From positions 8,489-72,488 of the forward strand of contig JBKBSF010000023.1 of the NCBI GenBank assembly GCA_046291875.1: a stretch of DNA of 64,000 nucleotides, given 5' to 3'. The position numbers and the translations under genes are program-made. Shown here in pieces: positions 1 to 9,895 of this stretch; position 1 is the first letter of the stretch; the number at the start of each line of letters is the position of its first letter. The notes under the pieces are model-generated. The model was not told where the DNA came from. It saw nothing but the letters and a program-made list of their open reading frames with translations, and searched no databases. This DNA comes from SKVR01 sp046291875. GTDB lineage: Bacteria > Bacteroidota > Bacteroidia > Bacteroidales > UBA7960.

Positions 1-1324
1 ACATTTCGAAGCCTCTCTCTTTCAGCAGATCCTCAAGGGTAGCGCCTGTGATGGGGCTTAAACCGGCACGCTGACGGATCTGGTTGATATAAGCATCACC
101 TGCTCCGGCACCATTCTTACGAATGAGCACTTCGGCTTTCATGAGGATGAAATCTGCCAGGCGGAATACCGGGAAATGATTGCTGAGGTTTTCCTTTGCA
201 CCCATTTTTACTTCAAATTTCACAAAACGGGCTCCGGCCAGCTCAATGGTTGCAGCTGGCAGGGTACCAGGTTGCATCTCGAGAGCAGGAATAAAAGGAT
301 CCAACACCACAGGCTCGCCTGAACTAAGTTTCAGCGCCTCACCAGTGGCACTGAACTGCTGCCCCACAAGATAACCCTCTTTACGGCGGTCATTTTCTTC
401 ATAAGAATTAAAAAAATCTTGCACCACAGCCATACCGTTCCAGGGGCCTACGGCCATACGGAAAGTTTGATTGCTTTGGTAATGCAATGTACGCATGTGC
501 AGGTTAAAACCATGATAGCGATCTTCATGGTAAGGAATAACCCAGATGTTCTCAGGAGAATCCTGGTTATTGGTTACGAAAGGGGCCAAAGCATCGGCTT
601 CAAGGGTGTAACCCAGTGAAAGCACTGCATCGATATGCTCTTCAGCCTTATCCCACATGGGTGTGCCGGTATAAACCTGGGCATTGAGATAAAGTTTTGC
701 CAGCAAGGCATGACCCACAGCGGGGGTAACAGCTGTTTTGGAAGTTTGAGGCTTAAGTATGGCAACACTTTCTTCTGCTTCCTGCACAATGGCATTGAAT
801 ACCTCAGCCCGGGGCGTTTTGGTAGGACGATCTGGTGCATCCAGAAACTGAGTTACATAAGGAACATCTCCATAATTGTCGATAAGCAGGTAATAGTAAT
901 ACGCACGCAGGATTCTTGCTTTTGCAATCGCCTGGTCAACTACTTCATCACCCGCTTGTGGCATCTGGGTTTCAATAAAACGGTTAGCCGCTACCACTCC
1001 TTCGTAGAAGCGCCCCCACATGGCGGCAATGGCTTCGGTTTCGTTGGTCCAGGAATGCTTGTGCAAAGCAACCCACTTGCCTTCGTCGTTCCAGTGCTCA
1101 CCACGAATAGGAATTACAACGGCATCACCCGTAATTTCCTGGGCAAACCACCAGCCACCCCAGTCCAAATGGTCCTGCATGGGCCGGTAAATAGGGCTCA
1201 TTTGTAATACCGGGTCTGCCGTATAGGCATCCTCGGGTATTCTGTCGTACAGTACATCATCAAGATTGGTGCAACCTACCATGAAGATCATTACTGCCAG
1301 TATGGTGTTTATAAACTTTTTCAT
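1..1324 (-). CDS. SusD/RagB-family outer membrane lipoprotein, 3' end beyond window
   Basis: Open frame running off the left edge of the window; its start is the ATG ending at 1324. About 441 residues are visible. The N-terminus is a lipoprotein signal with lipobox ending in Cys (MVGC), followed by NLDDVLYD, the usual opening of SusD proteins. In this family the protein is a surface lipoprotein that caps the barrel of its SusC partner and binds the glycan or peptide substrate with a TPR-like scaffold. It lies 104 bp downstream of the SusC gene on the same strand, the standard susC-susD order, so the two are almost surely cotranscribed. The C-terminal part is missing only because of the window edge. 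Substrate cannot be told from what is seen. Confidence 0.9.
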   Translation of the reverse strand, partial: MKKFINTILAVMIFMVGCTNLDDVLYDRIPEDAYTADPVLQMSPIYRPMQDHLDWGGWWFAQEITGDAVVIPIRGEHWNDEGKWVALHKHSWTNETEAIAAMWGRFYEGVVAANRFIETQMPQAGDEVVDQAIAKARILRAYYYYLLIDNYGDVPYVTQFLDAPDRPTKTPRAEVFNAIVQEAEESVAILKPQTSKTAVTPAVGHALLAKLYLNAQVYTGTPMWDKAEEHIDAVLSLGYTLEADALAPFVTNNQDSPENIWVIPYHEDRYHGFNLHMRTLHYQSNQTFRMAVGPWNGMAVVQDFFNSYEENDRRKEGYLVGQQFSATGEALKLSSGEPVVLDPFIPALEMQPGTLPAATIELAGARFVKFEVKMGAKENLSNHFPVFRLADFILMKAEVLIRKNGAGAGDAYINQIRQRAGLSPITGATLEDLLKERGFEM

Positions 1325-1428
1325 TTTTTTCAATTTGTTTAAGTTAACATCGGATGCAACTTTGAGCTATTGTTCAAGAAAATCTAAACCTTTTGCTCAA
1401 CCAGGTTGTATCGGTTAAATTTGTAGGA

Positions 1429-4404
1429 TCAGATGGACAGATTTACACCAAAGGTAAAGGTACGGGTCTTGGGATATACATTGTACTGATCAAGACCGAA
1501 AGACAAACCAGTAAAGCTGATCTCCGGGTCAATACCTGTATAGCGGGTAAGGGTAAACACATTGTTGGAAGCAAAGTACACACGGATGTTACGGATACCG
1601 TTTACATTTCTGAAGTTGTATCCAATGGCCAGGTTATCCAGACGGATAAATGAACCATCTTCCAGGTAGTAATTGCTAACCTTGGGTGCGTCGCGCAAAC
1701 CAGGGAAGTTAACACCATTCCAACGAACACCTTCATAGTCATCTACTGCATCAGTAATGCCGTTGAGAGCAGGCAGTGTACTGGGGTTACCAAACACCAT
1801 ACGGGTAACGTTGAATACATCAAAACCATAAACTGCACGGAACGCAAAGCTTATGTCCAGGTTATTATAGATTTGTAAAAAGTTGGACCAGCCAATCTCA
1901 AAATCAGGCAATGCGCTACCCAGTGCTCTGCGCTCAGCATTGGCTACCTCGCGTGTAACACCTCCGGTTGAGGTATAGAACAGGAATGCGCCGTCGGTCT
2001 GAATACCTGCAAGCTCAGGAATAAACCAGGTTCCGATCTCGTAGCCAGGCTGCACAATCTGTGTCCAGGTACCTACCAGGCCAGGGCCACTTACCCAGCC
2101 TTCCTGCATACGAGCCCACTCAAACTTGTCATTGGAGAGCGTTATAACTTTCTGCGAGAAATGTGAGAAAGCGAAGTTGGTCCTCCACTCAAAATTGCGG
2201 CGATCAACCGGGAAAGCTTGTACAGTAAATTCCAGACCCTGCACCTGGATCTCACCCACATTGGCCCAGATACGGCCTACAGGGTTGGGGGGAACAGGTA
2301 CCGAGAACTGACCCAACAGATCGTAGGTGTTCTTGCGGAAAAGCTCAAGAGAACCTGAGATACGGTCATTGAATAAACCATAATCAAGCCCTATATTGAT
2401 TTCGCGGTTTTCTTCCCACTTCAGATCAGGGTTGGCCACATGGGCAAACTGGAAAAGGATAGCCTCTTCGCCGGTTTCAAAGTTGAGGGAGTTACCGGCA
2501 GACTGGTAATACTGAATACCCAGATAGTTACCAAACTCCTGGTTTCCGGTAATACCGATACCCGCCCTGAGGCGCAGGTTATTGATCACTGAAACATTAC
2601 TCATAAAATCTTCGCCTGTAATATTCCACATAACAGAAGCAGAGGGAAACCATCCCCATTCGTTGTTCTTTCCAAACTTGGATGAACCATCACGACGGAG
2701 GGTAGCAGTAACGAAATACTTTGAGTCGTAATTATAGATACTACGTCCGAAGAAGGAGATCAAACGATTGGAAGATTTGTACGAGTTGATATCTCCAGGG
2801 TTAATCTGCTGCAAAATAGAAAGATCATGAGGTCCTGTTACATTAAGGAAGGGGCTTCTGCCGAAGGCAGAGAAACCTGTGTAGAACTCTTCCTGGAAAG
2901 AATATCCTCCCAATACCTCAAGAGTATGGGCATCAAACATGGTGTTGTAGCGGAGAGTGGTTTCCAGAAGACGCGTTTCGGCATTGCTGTAAGAACGGCT
3001 TCCTTCCCCTTCGCGGGTAATGATACCGGTTTTGGAAGGTTCAAAGTAGAAATTCTCGTGGTCATCACGTGTGTAACCCAGGTTGATACCTGCTACAAAT
3101 CCTTCAAATAATTCAAGATCGGCTTTCAGATAACCGAAATATCTTTTGGCATCTCTTTCATTGTGAATGGCATCGATAATACCTACCGGATTGCGGTAGT
3201 TAAAACCACGGGTATCTTCGTGGAAAGAGCCATCTTCATTTCTTACCGGATCGGTGGGGTTGCGGCGAAATGCCTGATAGAGCACATCGTTGATACCCCA
3301 GCCACCATATTGAATGTAGTTGTTCCTTTCGAAAGTACCCGACAGACCCGCTGAAACAGTCAAACGATCGTCATAAGCACGGTGGTCAATATTCAAACGA
3401 CCCGTAGTTCTCTCTTTATCCGAACCCAGGATTACACCCTGGAAAATACTGTGCGCCACAGAAGCACGGTAGCTCAGGTTGTTTTCACTGCCAGAGATGG
3501 AAAGGTTGTAGTTTTGAGAAGCTCCGGTGCGATAAATCTCATCCTGCCAGTCGGTACTGGCACCTGCATCATTCCAATCCAATTCATTTCTATCTGCAAA
3601 GGAACGCAGCTCACTGGCAGATAGCAGGTTCAGGCGGTTGGCAACGTTGTCGATAGAGTAGAAGGAGCTGAAGTCGATATTGGTTCTTTCTCCAGACTTA
3701 CCCCTTTTGGTGGTGATAATAATAACACCATTGGCCCCTCTTGATCCGTAAATTGCAGCTGCTGAAGCATCTTTCAGTACGTTGAAGGACTCAATGTCGT
3801 CGGGAGAAATAGTAGTAGGATCCACTCCTGGAATACCGTCCACCACAAACAAGGGTGTTGTGCTGGTAGCCATAGAAGAAGCTCCCCTTACACGGATAGA
3901 GAAACCGGCATTGGGGTCACCACCCTGTTTAGTGATCATTACCCCTGCAGCTTTTCCCTGAAGTCCCTGGATAGGATCTGTAAGTACACCCCGGTTCATA
4001 TCAGCACCTGATACACTTACAATGGAACCGGTCATATCAGAGCGTCTCTGAACACCGTAACCAATTACAATGAACTCTTCCAGCATCGTAATATCGCCAT
4101 AGAGCTCAAAGTTTACAGTAATACTGCCACCATCAGGTACAGTAACTTCTCGACGGCTTTGATCATAGCCAACGAAAGAAGCAATCAGAGTAACGGTACC
4201 TGCCGGAGCAGTAAACTCAAACCGACCATCCATGCCTGTAACCGAACCGGTGGTAGTACCTTCCACCAATACGCTGGCACCCGGAAGGGTCTCGCCTGTG
4301 GCCCGGTCAGTAACAGTACCGCTGATGCGGCCTGTTTGTCCAAAGGCTGTCAAATTGAAGGCCACGAACAGTAAAGCAGTTAATCTGGCAATTCTCTTTA
4401 CCAT
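1429..4404 (-). CDS. SusC/RagA-family TonB-linked outer membrane protein
   Basis: 991 residues, normal for SusC. A signal peptide (residues 1-22, ending AFGQ) is followed by a carboxypeptidase-regulatory-like beta-sandwich (about 25-110), the TonB plug domain (about 115-230) and the 22-strand barrel. The SusC/RagA signature is clear: ESFNVLKDASAAAIYG then GVIIITTKRG. The protein imports the ligand held by SusD across the outer membrane using TonB energy. It precedes SusD and is divergent from a LacI-type regulator across a 680-bp gap with likely operators, so local induction by a sugar-type ligand is plausible. No glycoside hydrolase is visible on this side; more of the locus may lie left of the window. 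Confidence 0.96.
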   Translation of the reverse strand: MVKRIARLTALLFVAFNLTAFGQTGRISGTVTDRATGETLPGASVLVEGTTTGSVTGMDGRFEFTAPAGTVTLIASFVGYDQSRREVTVPDGGSITVNFELYGDITMLEEFIVIGYGVQRRSDMTGSIVSVSGADMNRGVLTDPIQGLQGKAAGVMITKQGGDPNAGFSIRVRGASSMATSTTPLFVVDGIPGVDPTTISPDDIESFNVLKDASAAAIYGSRGANGVIIITTKRGKSGERTNIDFSSFYSIDNVANRLNLLSASELRSFADRNELDWNDAGASTDWQDEIYRTGASQNYNLSISGSENNLSYRASVAHSIFQGVILGSDKERTTGRLNIDHRAYDDRLTVSAGLSGTFERNNYIQYGGWGINDVLYQAFRRNPTDPVRNEDGSFHEDTRGFNYRNPVGIIDAIHNERDAKRYFGYLKADLELFEGFVAGINLGYTRDDHENFYFEPSKTGIITREGEGSRSYSNAETRLLETTLRYNTMFDAHTLEVLGGYSFQEEFYTGFSAFGRSPFLNVTGPHDLSILQQINPGDINSYKSSNRLISFFGRSIYNYDSKYFVTATLRRDGSSKFGKNNEWGWFPSASVMWNITGEDFMSNVSVINNLRLRAGIGITGNQEFGNYLGIQYYQSAGNSLNFETGEEAILFQFAHVANPDLKWEENREINIGLDYGLFNDRISGSLELFRKNTYDLLGQFSVPVPPNPVGRIWANVGEIQVQGLEFTVQAFPVDRRNFEWRTNFAFSHFSQKVITLSNDKFEWARMQEGWVSGPGLVGTWTQIVQPGYEIGTWFIPELAGIQTDGAFLFYTSTGGVTREVANAERRALGSALPDFEIGWSNFLQIYNNLDISFAFRAVYGFDVFNVTRMVFGNPSTLPALNGITDAVDDYEGVRWNGVNFPGLRDAPKVSNYYLEDGSFIRLDNLAIGYNFRNVNGIRNIRVYFASNNVFTLTRYTGIDPEISFTGLSFGLDQYNVYPKTRTFTFGVNLSI

Positions 4405-4485
4405 TTTAGTTGTTTTTTAATGAATAATAATAGTTTAGTTTGGTTTGTAAGCATACAACAAGCTGATACTATGATTGCAGCTTTG

Positions 4486-4493
4486 CAAACATA
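4486..4493 (-). promoter_or_regulatory. Putative -7 element for susC
   Basis: Reads TATGTTTG on the minus strand, matching the Bacteroidota TAnnTTTG consensus, about 80 nt before the susC start. No good -33 TTTG lies at the usual distance, so this is only moderately supported. Confidence 0.4.
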
Positions 4494-4709
4494 ATTTCTC
4501 ACTTTTAACGAAACCATTGAAAAGCTCCCCAGCTTGTTCTTGTTGGGCTCGTCCCCATTTTGTATTGTCAGCTAAACAAGTTTTTTTAACTGATTGTTTG
4601 CCGAACGTTAATTTTATATCAATTCTGCCGAAGGCAAATGTATAACAAAAAATTTTCATTTGGGTAATTTCTCCCCTTGGTAATCAATATTTTGACCTGT
4701 TTTTTTCAT

Positions 4710-4770
4710 GCAAACGTTACCGCAATCGTTTGCGGTATCCTTTGCGGATCCGTTTGCGAATTCGATTGCG
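4710..4770. promoter_or_regulatory. Cluster of LacI-type operator half-sites
   Basis: Within 61 bp there are repeated GCAAACG, CGCAATCG and TTTGCGG units. The best palindrome is CCGCAATCGTTTGCGG (4720-4735), with 6-bp arms around TCGT; others are GCAAACGTTACCGC (4710-4722), TTTGCGGATCCGTTTGCG (4741-4758) and CGAATTCGATTGCG (4757-4770). A CG-centred palindrome with CAA/TTG flanks is the usual shape of LacI/GalR operators. The cluster lies upstream of the putative susC promoter and next to a LacI-family gene, so that regulator is the likely ligand. Confidence 0.6.
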
Positions 4771-5087
4771 CCAAAAAAACCTATTCAACTGTATTATAAC
4801 TATTTGCCATATGAAAATCCCCTGCATTTCCCCCCCCCACTTGATTCTCTGGCATTAAAAATGAATCTCCCCTGTAAATAAGGTATTTTTCGTATTTTTA
4901 TACCCTGTTGGATACATTGCCTTGTTTGCCCGATACTGCATTTTCCGGCCCATTAAAAACCAAAACCGGAAAAGTAATGTATGATACCCGGCAAAGAATC
5001 TACAAACCTGCCCACAAGTGCCACAACAGTGCCAAACGCACTGCAGGGTGGGGCTATTAACAATAACCAAAGAAACCTCAAAATCTG

Positions 5088-6107
5088 ATGAAGCCACATC
5101 TCACCTCCATTAACGATATTGCCAAAGCTCTGGGCGTTTCAGCTTCAACGGTGTCAAGAGCACTTAAGGATCACCCGGATATCAGTGAAGCCACCCGCAA
5201 CCGGATCAAAGCGTTTGCCGAAAAGGTCAATTACAGGCCCAATGCACTGGCCTTAAGCCTCAAGAAGCAGGTTTCCAGCACCATTGGTATTGTAATTCCC
5301 GAAATCGTGCATCACTTCTTCTCTTCCATTATCAGTGGTATCGAAGATATAGCCTACAGTAAAGGCTACAGGGTGATGATCTGCCAGAGCAACGAAGACT
5401 CCGGGCGCGAGCAAATGAACGTACAGGCGCTGCTCGACCACAGGGTAGATGGTTTACTAGTTTGTATCAGTAAAAGCACAACCGACTTTAGTCACTTTAA
5501 AACCGTATTTAAAAGCCAGGTGCCTATGGTATTTCTGGACAGGGTATGCAAAGAAATTGAAACCGATCGGGTTATCACCGACGATTTCAATGGGGCCCGG
5601 CTTATCACCTCACACCTTATCGAAATGGGCTGCAGACGGATTTTGCACCTGGGTACCCTCCCGCAACTGCTCATTGGCCAGGACAGACAGCAAGGATACC
5701 TGCAAGCTTTGCGCGACAACCAAATCGCCCCGGATCCTGAGCTTGTCATCAAATGCGATACTCCTTCGGATGTAGAAACCCACAAAGCGCAAATCCTTGC
5801 CCTGGCACCTCGTATCGATGCGGTTTTTGCCGTAAATGACTTTACCGCCATTGCTGCAATGAATCTATTGAAAAACCACGGCTTCGAAATCCCCAGGCAA
5901 ATTGCAGTGGCAGGATTTGGCGACGACCCCATTGCTTCCATTGTAGAACCTCCTCTTACCACTGTAGAACAACAAGGTTATCAAATGGGCCAGGAAGCCA
6001 TGAACCTTCTGCTGGAAAGACTTAGCGAACCTGATAAACCACGCAAGGCTGAGGTAAAAGTGTTTCAGGTTGAACTCAAAAGACGAAAATCTTCAGATAA
6101 ATCCTAA
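5088..6107 (+). CDS. LacI/GalR-family transcriptional regulator
   Basis: 339 residues, full length. Residues 5-55 form the LacI helix-turn-helix (TSINDIAKALGVSASTVSRAL) with the hinge helix segment YRPNALALSL; the rest is a periplasmic-binding-protein-like effector domain (TIGIVIPEIVHHFF, GLLVCIS, FLDRVC, AVNDFTAIAAM, GFGDDPIAS). Such proteins bind palindromic operators and respond to a sugar or sugar phosphate. It is transcribed divergently from susC and is the obvious candidate to bind the palindromes at 4710-4770. Whether it represses or activates the SusCD genes cannot be read from sequence. Confidence 0.93.
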   Translation: MKPHLTSINDIAKALGVSASTVSRALKDHPDISEATRNRIKAFAEKVNYRPNALALSLKKQVSSTIGIVIPEIVHHFFSSIISGIEDIAYSKGYRVMICQSNEDSGREQMNVQALLDHRVDGLLVCISKSTTDFSHFKTVFKSQVPMVFLDRVCKEIETDRVITDDFNGARLITSHLIEMGCRRILHLGTLPQLLIGQDRQQGYLQALRDNQIAPDPELVIKCDTPSDVETHKAQILALAPRIDAVFAVNDFTAIAAMNLLKNHGFEIPRQIAVAGFGDDPIASIVEPPLTTVEQQGYQMGQEAMNLLLERLSEPDKPRKAEVKVFQVELKRRKSSDKS

Positions 6108-6197
6108 ATATTTTGCGGATTAATTGTGTAACTTTATCCTTTGCTCCTGGCAAAGGATTTAAAAAAATACGTTTTCAGCACTCTAATCCCCATACCC

Positions 6198-8072
6198 ATG
6201 ATGAGCAGGTCTGGTTTTTCCTTTTGGTTTCTGGCATTGGCAATATTGCCCTTTATGGGCTTAGCCCAACCCCACAATCCGACTCCACCCATGAGCTGGA
6301 GATTACAGGAAATAAATCAGGACATTCCTCTTTTGCAGCTTGACACCGGGATATCTGAGCTTATCCAGGCATGGGAGGCCCGCATGGAACACGCCCCCAT
6401 GCTGCAGGGCTTCTCCGTTGAAGCCTCACATGAATTTGCCGGCAATGCAAAGCGCTTGCCTCTCCCCGATGGTTCGGCAACCTGGAGAATGGAAGTGGCC
6501 TCCGAAGGTGCCCATAAGCTTGGATTGGTTCTCTCTTCCTTTGAACCTGAGGAAGGCGACACCTTATATATTTATGTGCCTGACAGATCGCATCTTCTTA
6601 CTTACACCCAGAAGGATGCGAGAAACCACGGTTTATTATCAGCTACACCCCTCCCATCCCACAGATTGATAATCGAATATAAAAGTTCAAACCCAACCCC
6701 TCCTCAATTGGTTATCGACGAATTGATTTACCTGCTTTCTGACGATGTACTGGAGAAAACAGGATTAAAAAACTCAGGCAGTTGCAATGTTAACATCAAT
6801 TGCCCTGAAGGAGCCATGTGGCAAAAGCAAAAAAGAGGAGTTGTAAGAATATTGTTGCGCTCAGGATCAACCTGGTTCAATTGCAGTGGCTCACTGGTAA
6901 ACAATACCCTGGAAGATGGCACTCCTTATCTGCTTACCGCCGACCATTGCGGAGCAAGTGCTTCGGCAGCGGATCTGCTGGTATGGCAGTTTTATTTCAA
7001 CAATGAGTTTGAGACCTGTGTATCATCAGGCGTATTGCCCAACAACATGATGCTTACCGGCAGCACCCTGGTGGCCAAAGGTCCGCTGCAAGGGGGAACT
7101 GACTTTAAACTACTGCTACTGCAGGATGAAATACCTCTGGACTGGAACCCTTACTTCAACGGCTGGAGCAGGTTTCCTATGGCTGGTGAAAACGGTGTAG
7201 GAATACATCACCCCTCGGGCGACGCAAAAAAAATATCCACCTATACCCAAGCCCCAACAACTGCTACCTTTACCGGAGGAATGTCAGGTTCTTTCTGGCG
7301 TCTTACCTGGGCTCAAACCGAGAGTGGCCATGGAGTTACTGAAGGCGGATCATCCGGCTCACCTTTGTTTGACTCCGACGGACTGATTATTGGAACCCTT
7401 ACAGGGGGGAGCGCCAGCTGTACCAACACCCATTTGCCCGATTTCTACGGGAAATTTGACCGACACTGGCAAGCCAACGGGCAACTGGCTGAGCGACAAC
7501 TACAACCCTGGCTGGACCCAAACAACCAAAGCCCTCTGCGTCTGTACGGATACGACCCCAACGCCATTACAAATTTCGTGATCGCGTGGGTTGAACCAGC
7601 TTCTTCAGGTACAGTTTCCGGGGCAGGATATTTTGCCGAAAATGAACCGGTTCAATTATCAGCCATACCCAACGAAGGGTTTAAATTTGTAAACTGGACC
7701 GATACCCTGGGCAACCCTCTGTCGGAAGAATTAACCTATACTTTCGTAATGCCCGATGAGGAAATTACCCTAAGAGCCAATTTTGCGGAGATACAACCCC
7801 ATGTTAACGAGCAGGATACATTGAGATCGGTAATGCTTATTCCTAACCCCGCACATGAACAGGTGCAGCTTCGCCTGGTCAATTTTCAGGGTACGGCGCA
7901 GGTGGTTTTATTCAACAGCCTTGGACAACGCATGAAATCCTGGAATATTCAAACCGACCTCACTTCTGAAGCATTCCCCCTCCACCTGGCGGGTTTACCC
8001 AACGGGATTTATTTTTTGCATATTGTTCAGGAGAATAACTTCATGTTAAGAAAATTGATTATTGGCAGGTAA
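6198..8072 (+). CDS. Secreted trypsin-fold (lysyl endopeptidase-like) serine peptidase with type IX sorting domain
   Basis: Start set at the ATG at 6198 because it opens a good signal peptide ending GLAQ; the frame is open upstream only through a TTG at 6141. 624 residues. The peptidase domain (about 195-450) resembles Achromobacter lysyl endopeptidase: FNCSGSLVNNTLEDGTPY, catalytic His250 in LTADHC, Asp302 in GGTDFK and Ser386 in GGSSGSP. It is followed by a divergent InlB-type repeat (about 475-545; GYFAENEPVQLSAIPNEGF, ending LRANF) and a C-terminal Por sorting domain starting at LIPNPAH. Expected to pass the inner membrane by Sec and the outer membrane by type IX secretion, then cleave extracellular protein. 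A hydrolase distinct from the SusCD locus; it stands alone. Confidence 0.9.
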   Translation: MMSRSGFSFWFLALAILPFMGLAQPHNPTPPMSWRLQEINQDIPLLQLDTGISELIQAWEARMEHAPMLQGFSVEASHEFAGNAKRLPLPDGSATWRMEVASEGAHKLGLVLSSFEPEEGDTLYIYVPDRSHLLTYTQKDARNHGLLSATPLPSHRLIIEYKSSNPTPPQLVIDELIYLLSDDVLEKTGLKNSGSCNVNINCPEGAMWQKQKRGVVRILLRSGSTWFNCSGSLVNNTLEDGTPYLLTADHCGASASAADLLVWQFYFNNEFETCVSSGVLPNNMMLTGSTLVAKGPLQGGTDFKLLLLQDEIPLDWNPYFNGWSRFPMAGENGVGIHHPSGDAKKISTYTQAPTTATFTGGMSGSFWRLTWAQTESGHGVTEGGSSGSPLFDSDGLIIGTLTGGSASCTNTHLPDFYGKFDRHWQANGQLAERQLQPWLDPNNQSPLRLYGYDPNAITNFVIAWVEPASSGTVSGAGYFAENEPVQLSAIPNEGFKFVNWTDTLGNPLSEELTYTFVMPDEEITLRANFAEIQPHVNEQDTLRSVMLIPNPAHEQVQLRLVNFQGTAQVVLFNSLGQRMKSWNIQTDLTSEAFPLHLAGLPNGIYFLHIVQENNFMLRKLIIGR

Positions 8073-8286
8073 TCATCTGTTTAGAATCCTGCCAGGACAC
8101 AAAAGGCACGAAAAACACCACACAACACAAAGCTTTGGAAATGCCAGCAGCGCACAAAAAAGGTGGCTGTCTCGTTTTTTTTTCATTACTTTGGATGATT
8201 TTTTCGAGCAAAAAATCAACAGAGGACAAGCAAAAAACAATGCTTAAATGTAATTTTTCGCAGTTTTAATTCAAAATGATAGGAAT

Positions 8287-9834
8287 ATGTCGATTAAGCA
8301 AAAGACATTAGATCTGAAAAAACGGATGCAGGGAGCCTTGCTGGGAGGTGGCCAGAAAGCCATCGAAAAACAGCAGTCTATGGGTAAGATGACCGCAAGG
8401 GAACGCATTATTGCCCTTCTGGACCCCAACTCTTTCCACGAATACGACCTTTTTGTGGAACATGCAGCCCGGGATTTTGACATGGATAAGAAGAGTCTTC
8501 CCGGCGACGGGGTTATTACCGGAACGGGCACCATAAGCGGATTTCCTGTTTGTATCTACGCACAGGACTTTACAGTTGCCGGCGGCTCACTGGGTATAAT
8601 GCACGCCAAAAAGATTGCCAAAATCATGGATCATGCCATGAACCTGAAGATCCCCATCATTGGTATCAACGACTCTGGTGGAGCTCGTATCCAGGAGGGT
8701 GTAAACTCACTGGCTGGTTATGGTGAGATCTTTTACCGAAATACCCAGGCTTCGGGTGTTATTCCGCAGATCTCAGTGATCCTGGGCCCCTGTGCCGGTG
8801 GTGCTGTGTATTCGCCTGCTCTTACCGACTTTGTTTTTGTGGTAGACAACATTTCCAAGATGTTCATCACAGGGCCCGAAGTTATTAAATCGGTACTGGG
8901 AGAAGAAATCACCATGGAAGAGCTGGGTGGTGCCAGGGTTCACTCCGAAATAACCGGAAATGCACACTTCTTTGCCCAAAGCGAGCAGGAATGTCTCCAG
9001 CAGATCAAACAACTGGTATCCTATATCCCCTGGAATAATACCAAAAAGGCAGATCCATTCCCCAAAAAAGCGCCCAAAAGCCGCCAGTATAAAATCGACA
9101 ATATCATGCCGGTCGACCCGCGCGAGCCTTACGATGTGCGCGACGTAATCCGTGCTATCTCCGACGACAGCGAATTCTTTGAGGTGCAGGAACTTTTTGC
9201 CGCCAACATGGTAATTGGTTTTGGCCGGATCAATGGCGATACAGTGGGTTTTGTTGCCAACCAACCCCTGGTGCTTGCCGGTGTACTGGATGTGGATTCT
9301 TCCGATAAAGCGGCACGTTTTATCCGTTTCTGCAATGCATTCAACATCCCGCTGGTAACACTGGTAGACCTGCCCGGCTATCTGCCCGGAATCGACCAGG
9401 AGCACGCCGGAGTGATTCGTCATGGTGCCAAAATCCTTTACTCCTATTCAGAAGCTACCGTACCCAAAATTACCATCATATTGCGTAAAGCTTATGGAGG
9501 AGGTTACATTGCCATGTGCTCCCGCCACCTGAGAGCCGATTTCGTATTTGCTTGGCCCACAGCAGAAATTGCCGTTATGGGACCCGAAGGGGCTGCCAAC
9601 ATTATCTTCCGTAATGAGATCAAATCGGCAGAAGACCCCGAAAAGATGCGCCAGGAGAAGGTGGAAGAGTACAAGCGTAAGTTTGCCAACCCCTATGTGG
9701 CTGCAGCCCACGGGTATATTGATGCGGTAATCGAGCCCTCTGAAACCCGCCGATTTGTGGTACACGCCCTGGAAGTTTCTGCACAAAAGTCGGAACTCAC
9801 ACCGCACAAAAAGCATGGTATACCTCCATTCTGA
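8287..9834 (+). CDS. Acyl-CoA carboxylase/decarboxylase carboxyltransferase subunit (propionyl-CoA carboxylase beta / methylmalonyl-CoA decarboxylase alpha)
   Basis: 515 residues, the normal length. It has both crotonase-fold halves, with the CoA-binding and oxyanion motifs SGGARIQEGV and GPCAGGAVYSPALTD in the N half and GYLPGIDQEHAGVIRHGAK and RKAYGGGYIAM in the C half. The enzyme moves carboxyl between methylmalonyl-CoA (or propionyl-CoA) and carrier-bound biotin. The next gene, 61 bp on, encodes the biotin carrier. No biotin carboxylase and no membrane beta subunit follow, so the sequence does not decide between an ATP-driven carboxylase and a sodium-pumping decarboxylase; remaining subunits must be elsewhere. 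In Bacteroidota this step belongs to the succinate-propionate route. Confidence 0.92.
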   Translation: MSIKQKTLDLKKRMQGALLGGGQKAIEKQQSMGKMTARERIIALLDPNSFHEYDLFVEHAARDFDMDKKSLPGDGVITGTGTISGFPVCIYAQDFTVAGGSLGIMHAKKIAKIMDHAMNLKIPIIGINDSGGARIQEGVNSLAGYGEIFYRNTQASGVIPQISVILGPCAGGAVYSPALTDFVFVVDNISKMFITGPEVIKSVLGEEITMEELGGARVHSEITGNAHFFAQSEQECLQQIKQLVSYIPWNNTKKADPFPKKAPKSRQYKIDNIMPVDPREPYDVRDVIRAISDDSEFFEVQELFAANMVIGFGRINGDTVGFVANQPLVLAGVLDVDSSDKAARFIRFCNAFNIPLVTLVDLPGYLPGIDQEHAGVIRHGAKILYSYSEATVPKITIILRKAYGGGYIAMCSRHLRADFVFAWPTAEIAVMGPEGAANIIFRNEIKSAEDPEKMRQEKVEEYKRKFANPYVAAAHGYIDAVIEPSETRRFVVHALEVSAQKSELTPHKKHGIPPF

Positions 9835-9895
9835 TAACCTTCTATGAGGCTGTCTGAAAACTTCAATGCAATGTTAATCCGAAAAAAGTATACCT

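Larger units (their letters stand above)
4405..5087. promoter_or_regulatory. Intergenic control region between susC and the LacI-type regulator
   Basis: 683 bp with no credible gene. It holds a likely susC -7 element (4486-4493, minus), a dense group of operator-like half-sites (4710-4770) and a run of nine C at 4830-4838. The leftmost part (4405-4480) would be the susC leader. The remainder toward 5087 is the leader and promoter zone of the regulator, where I see no clean TAnnTTTG element. Confidence 0.6.

Noticed and set aside
4830..4838. Run of nine C between susC and the regulator
   Set aside because: Could be a slippage tract, but it lies far from either start and no promoter spacing depends on it visibly.
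8064..8093. GGCAGG/CCTGCC hairpin after the secreted peptidase
   Set aside because: Stem of six with a long loop and no T-run; not convincing as a terminator.
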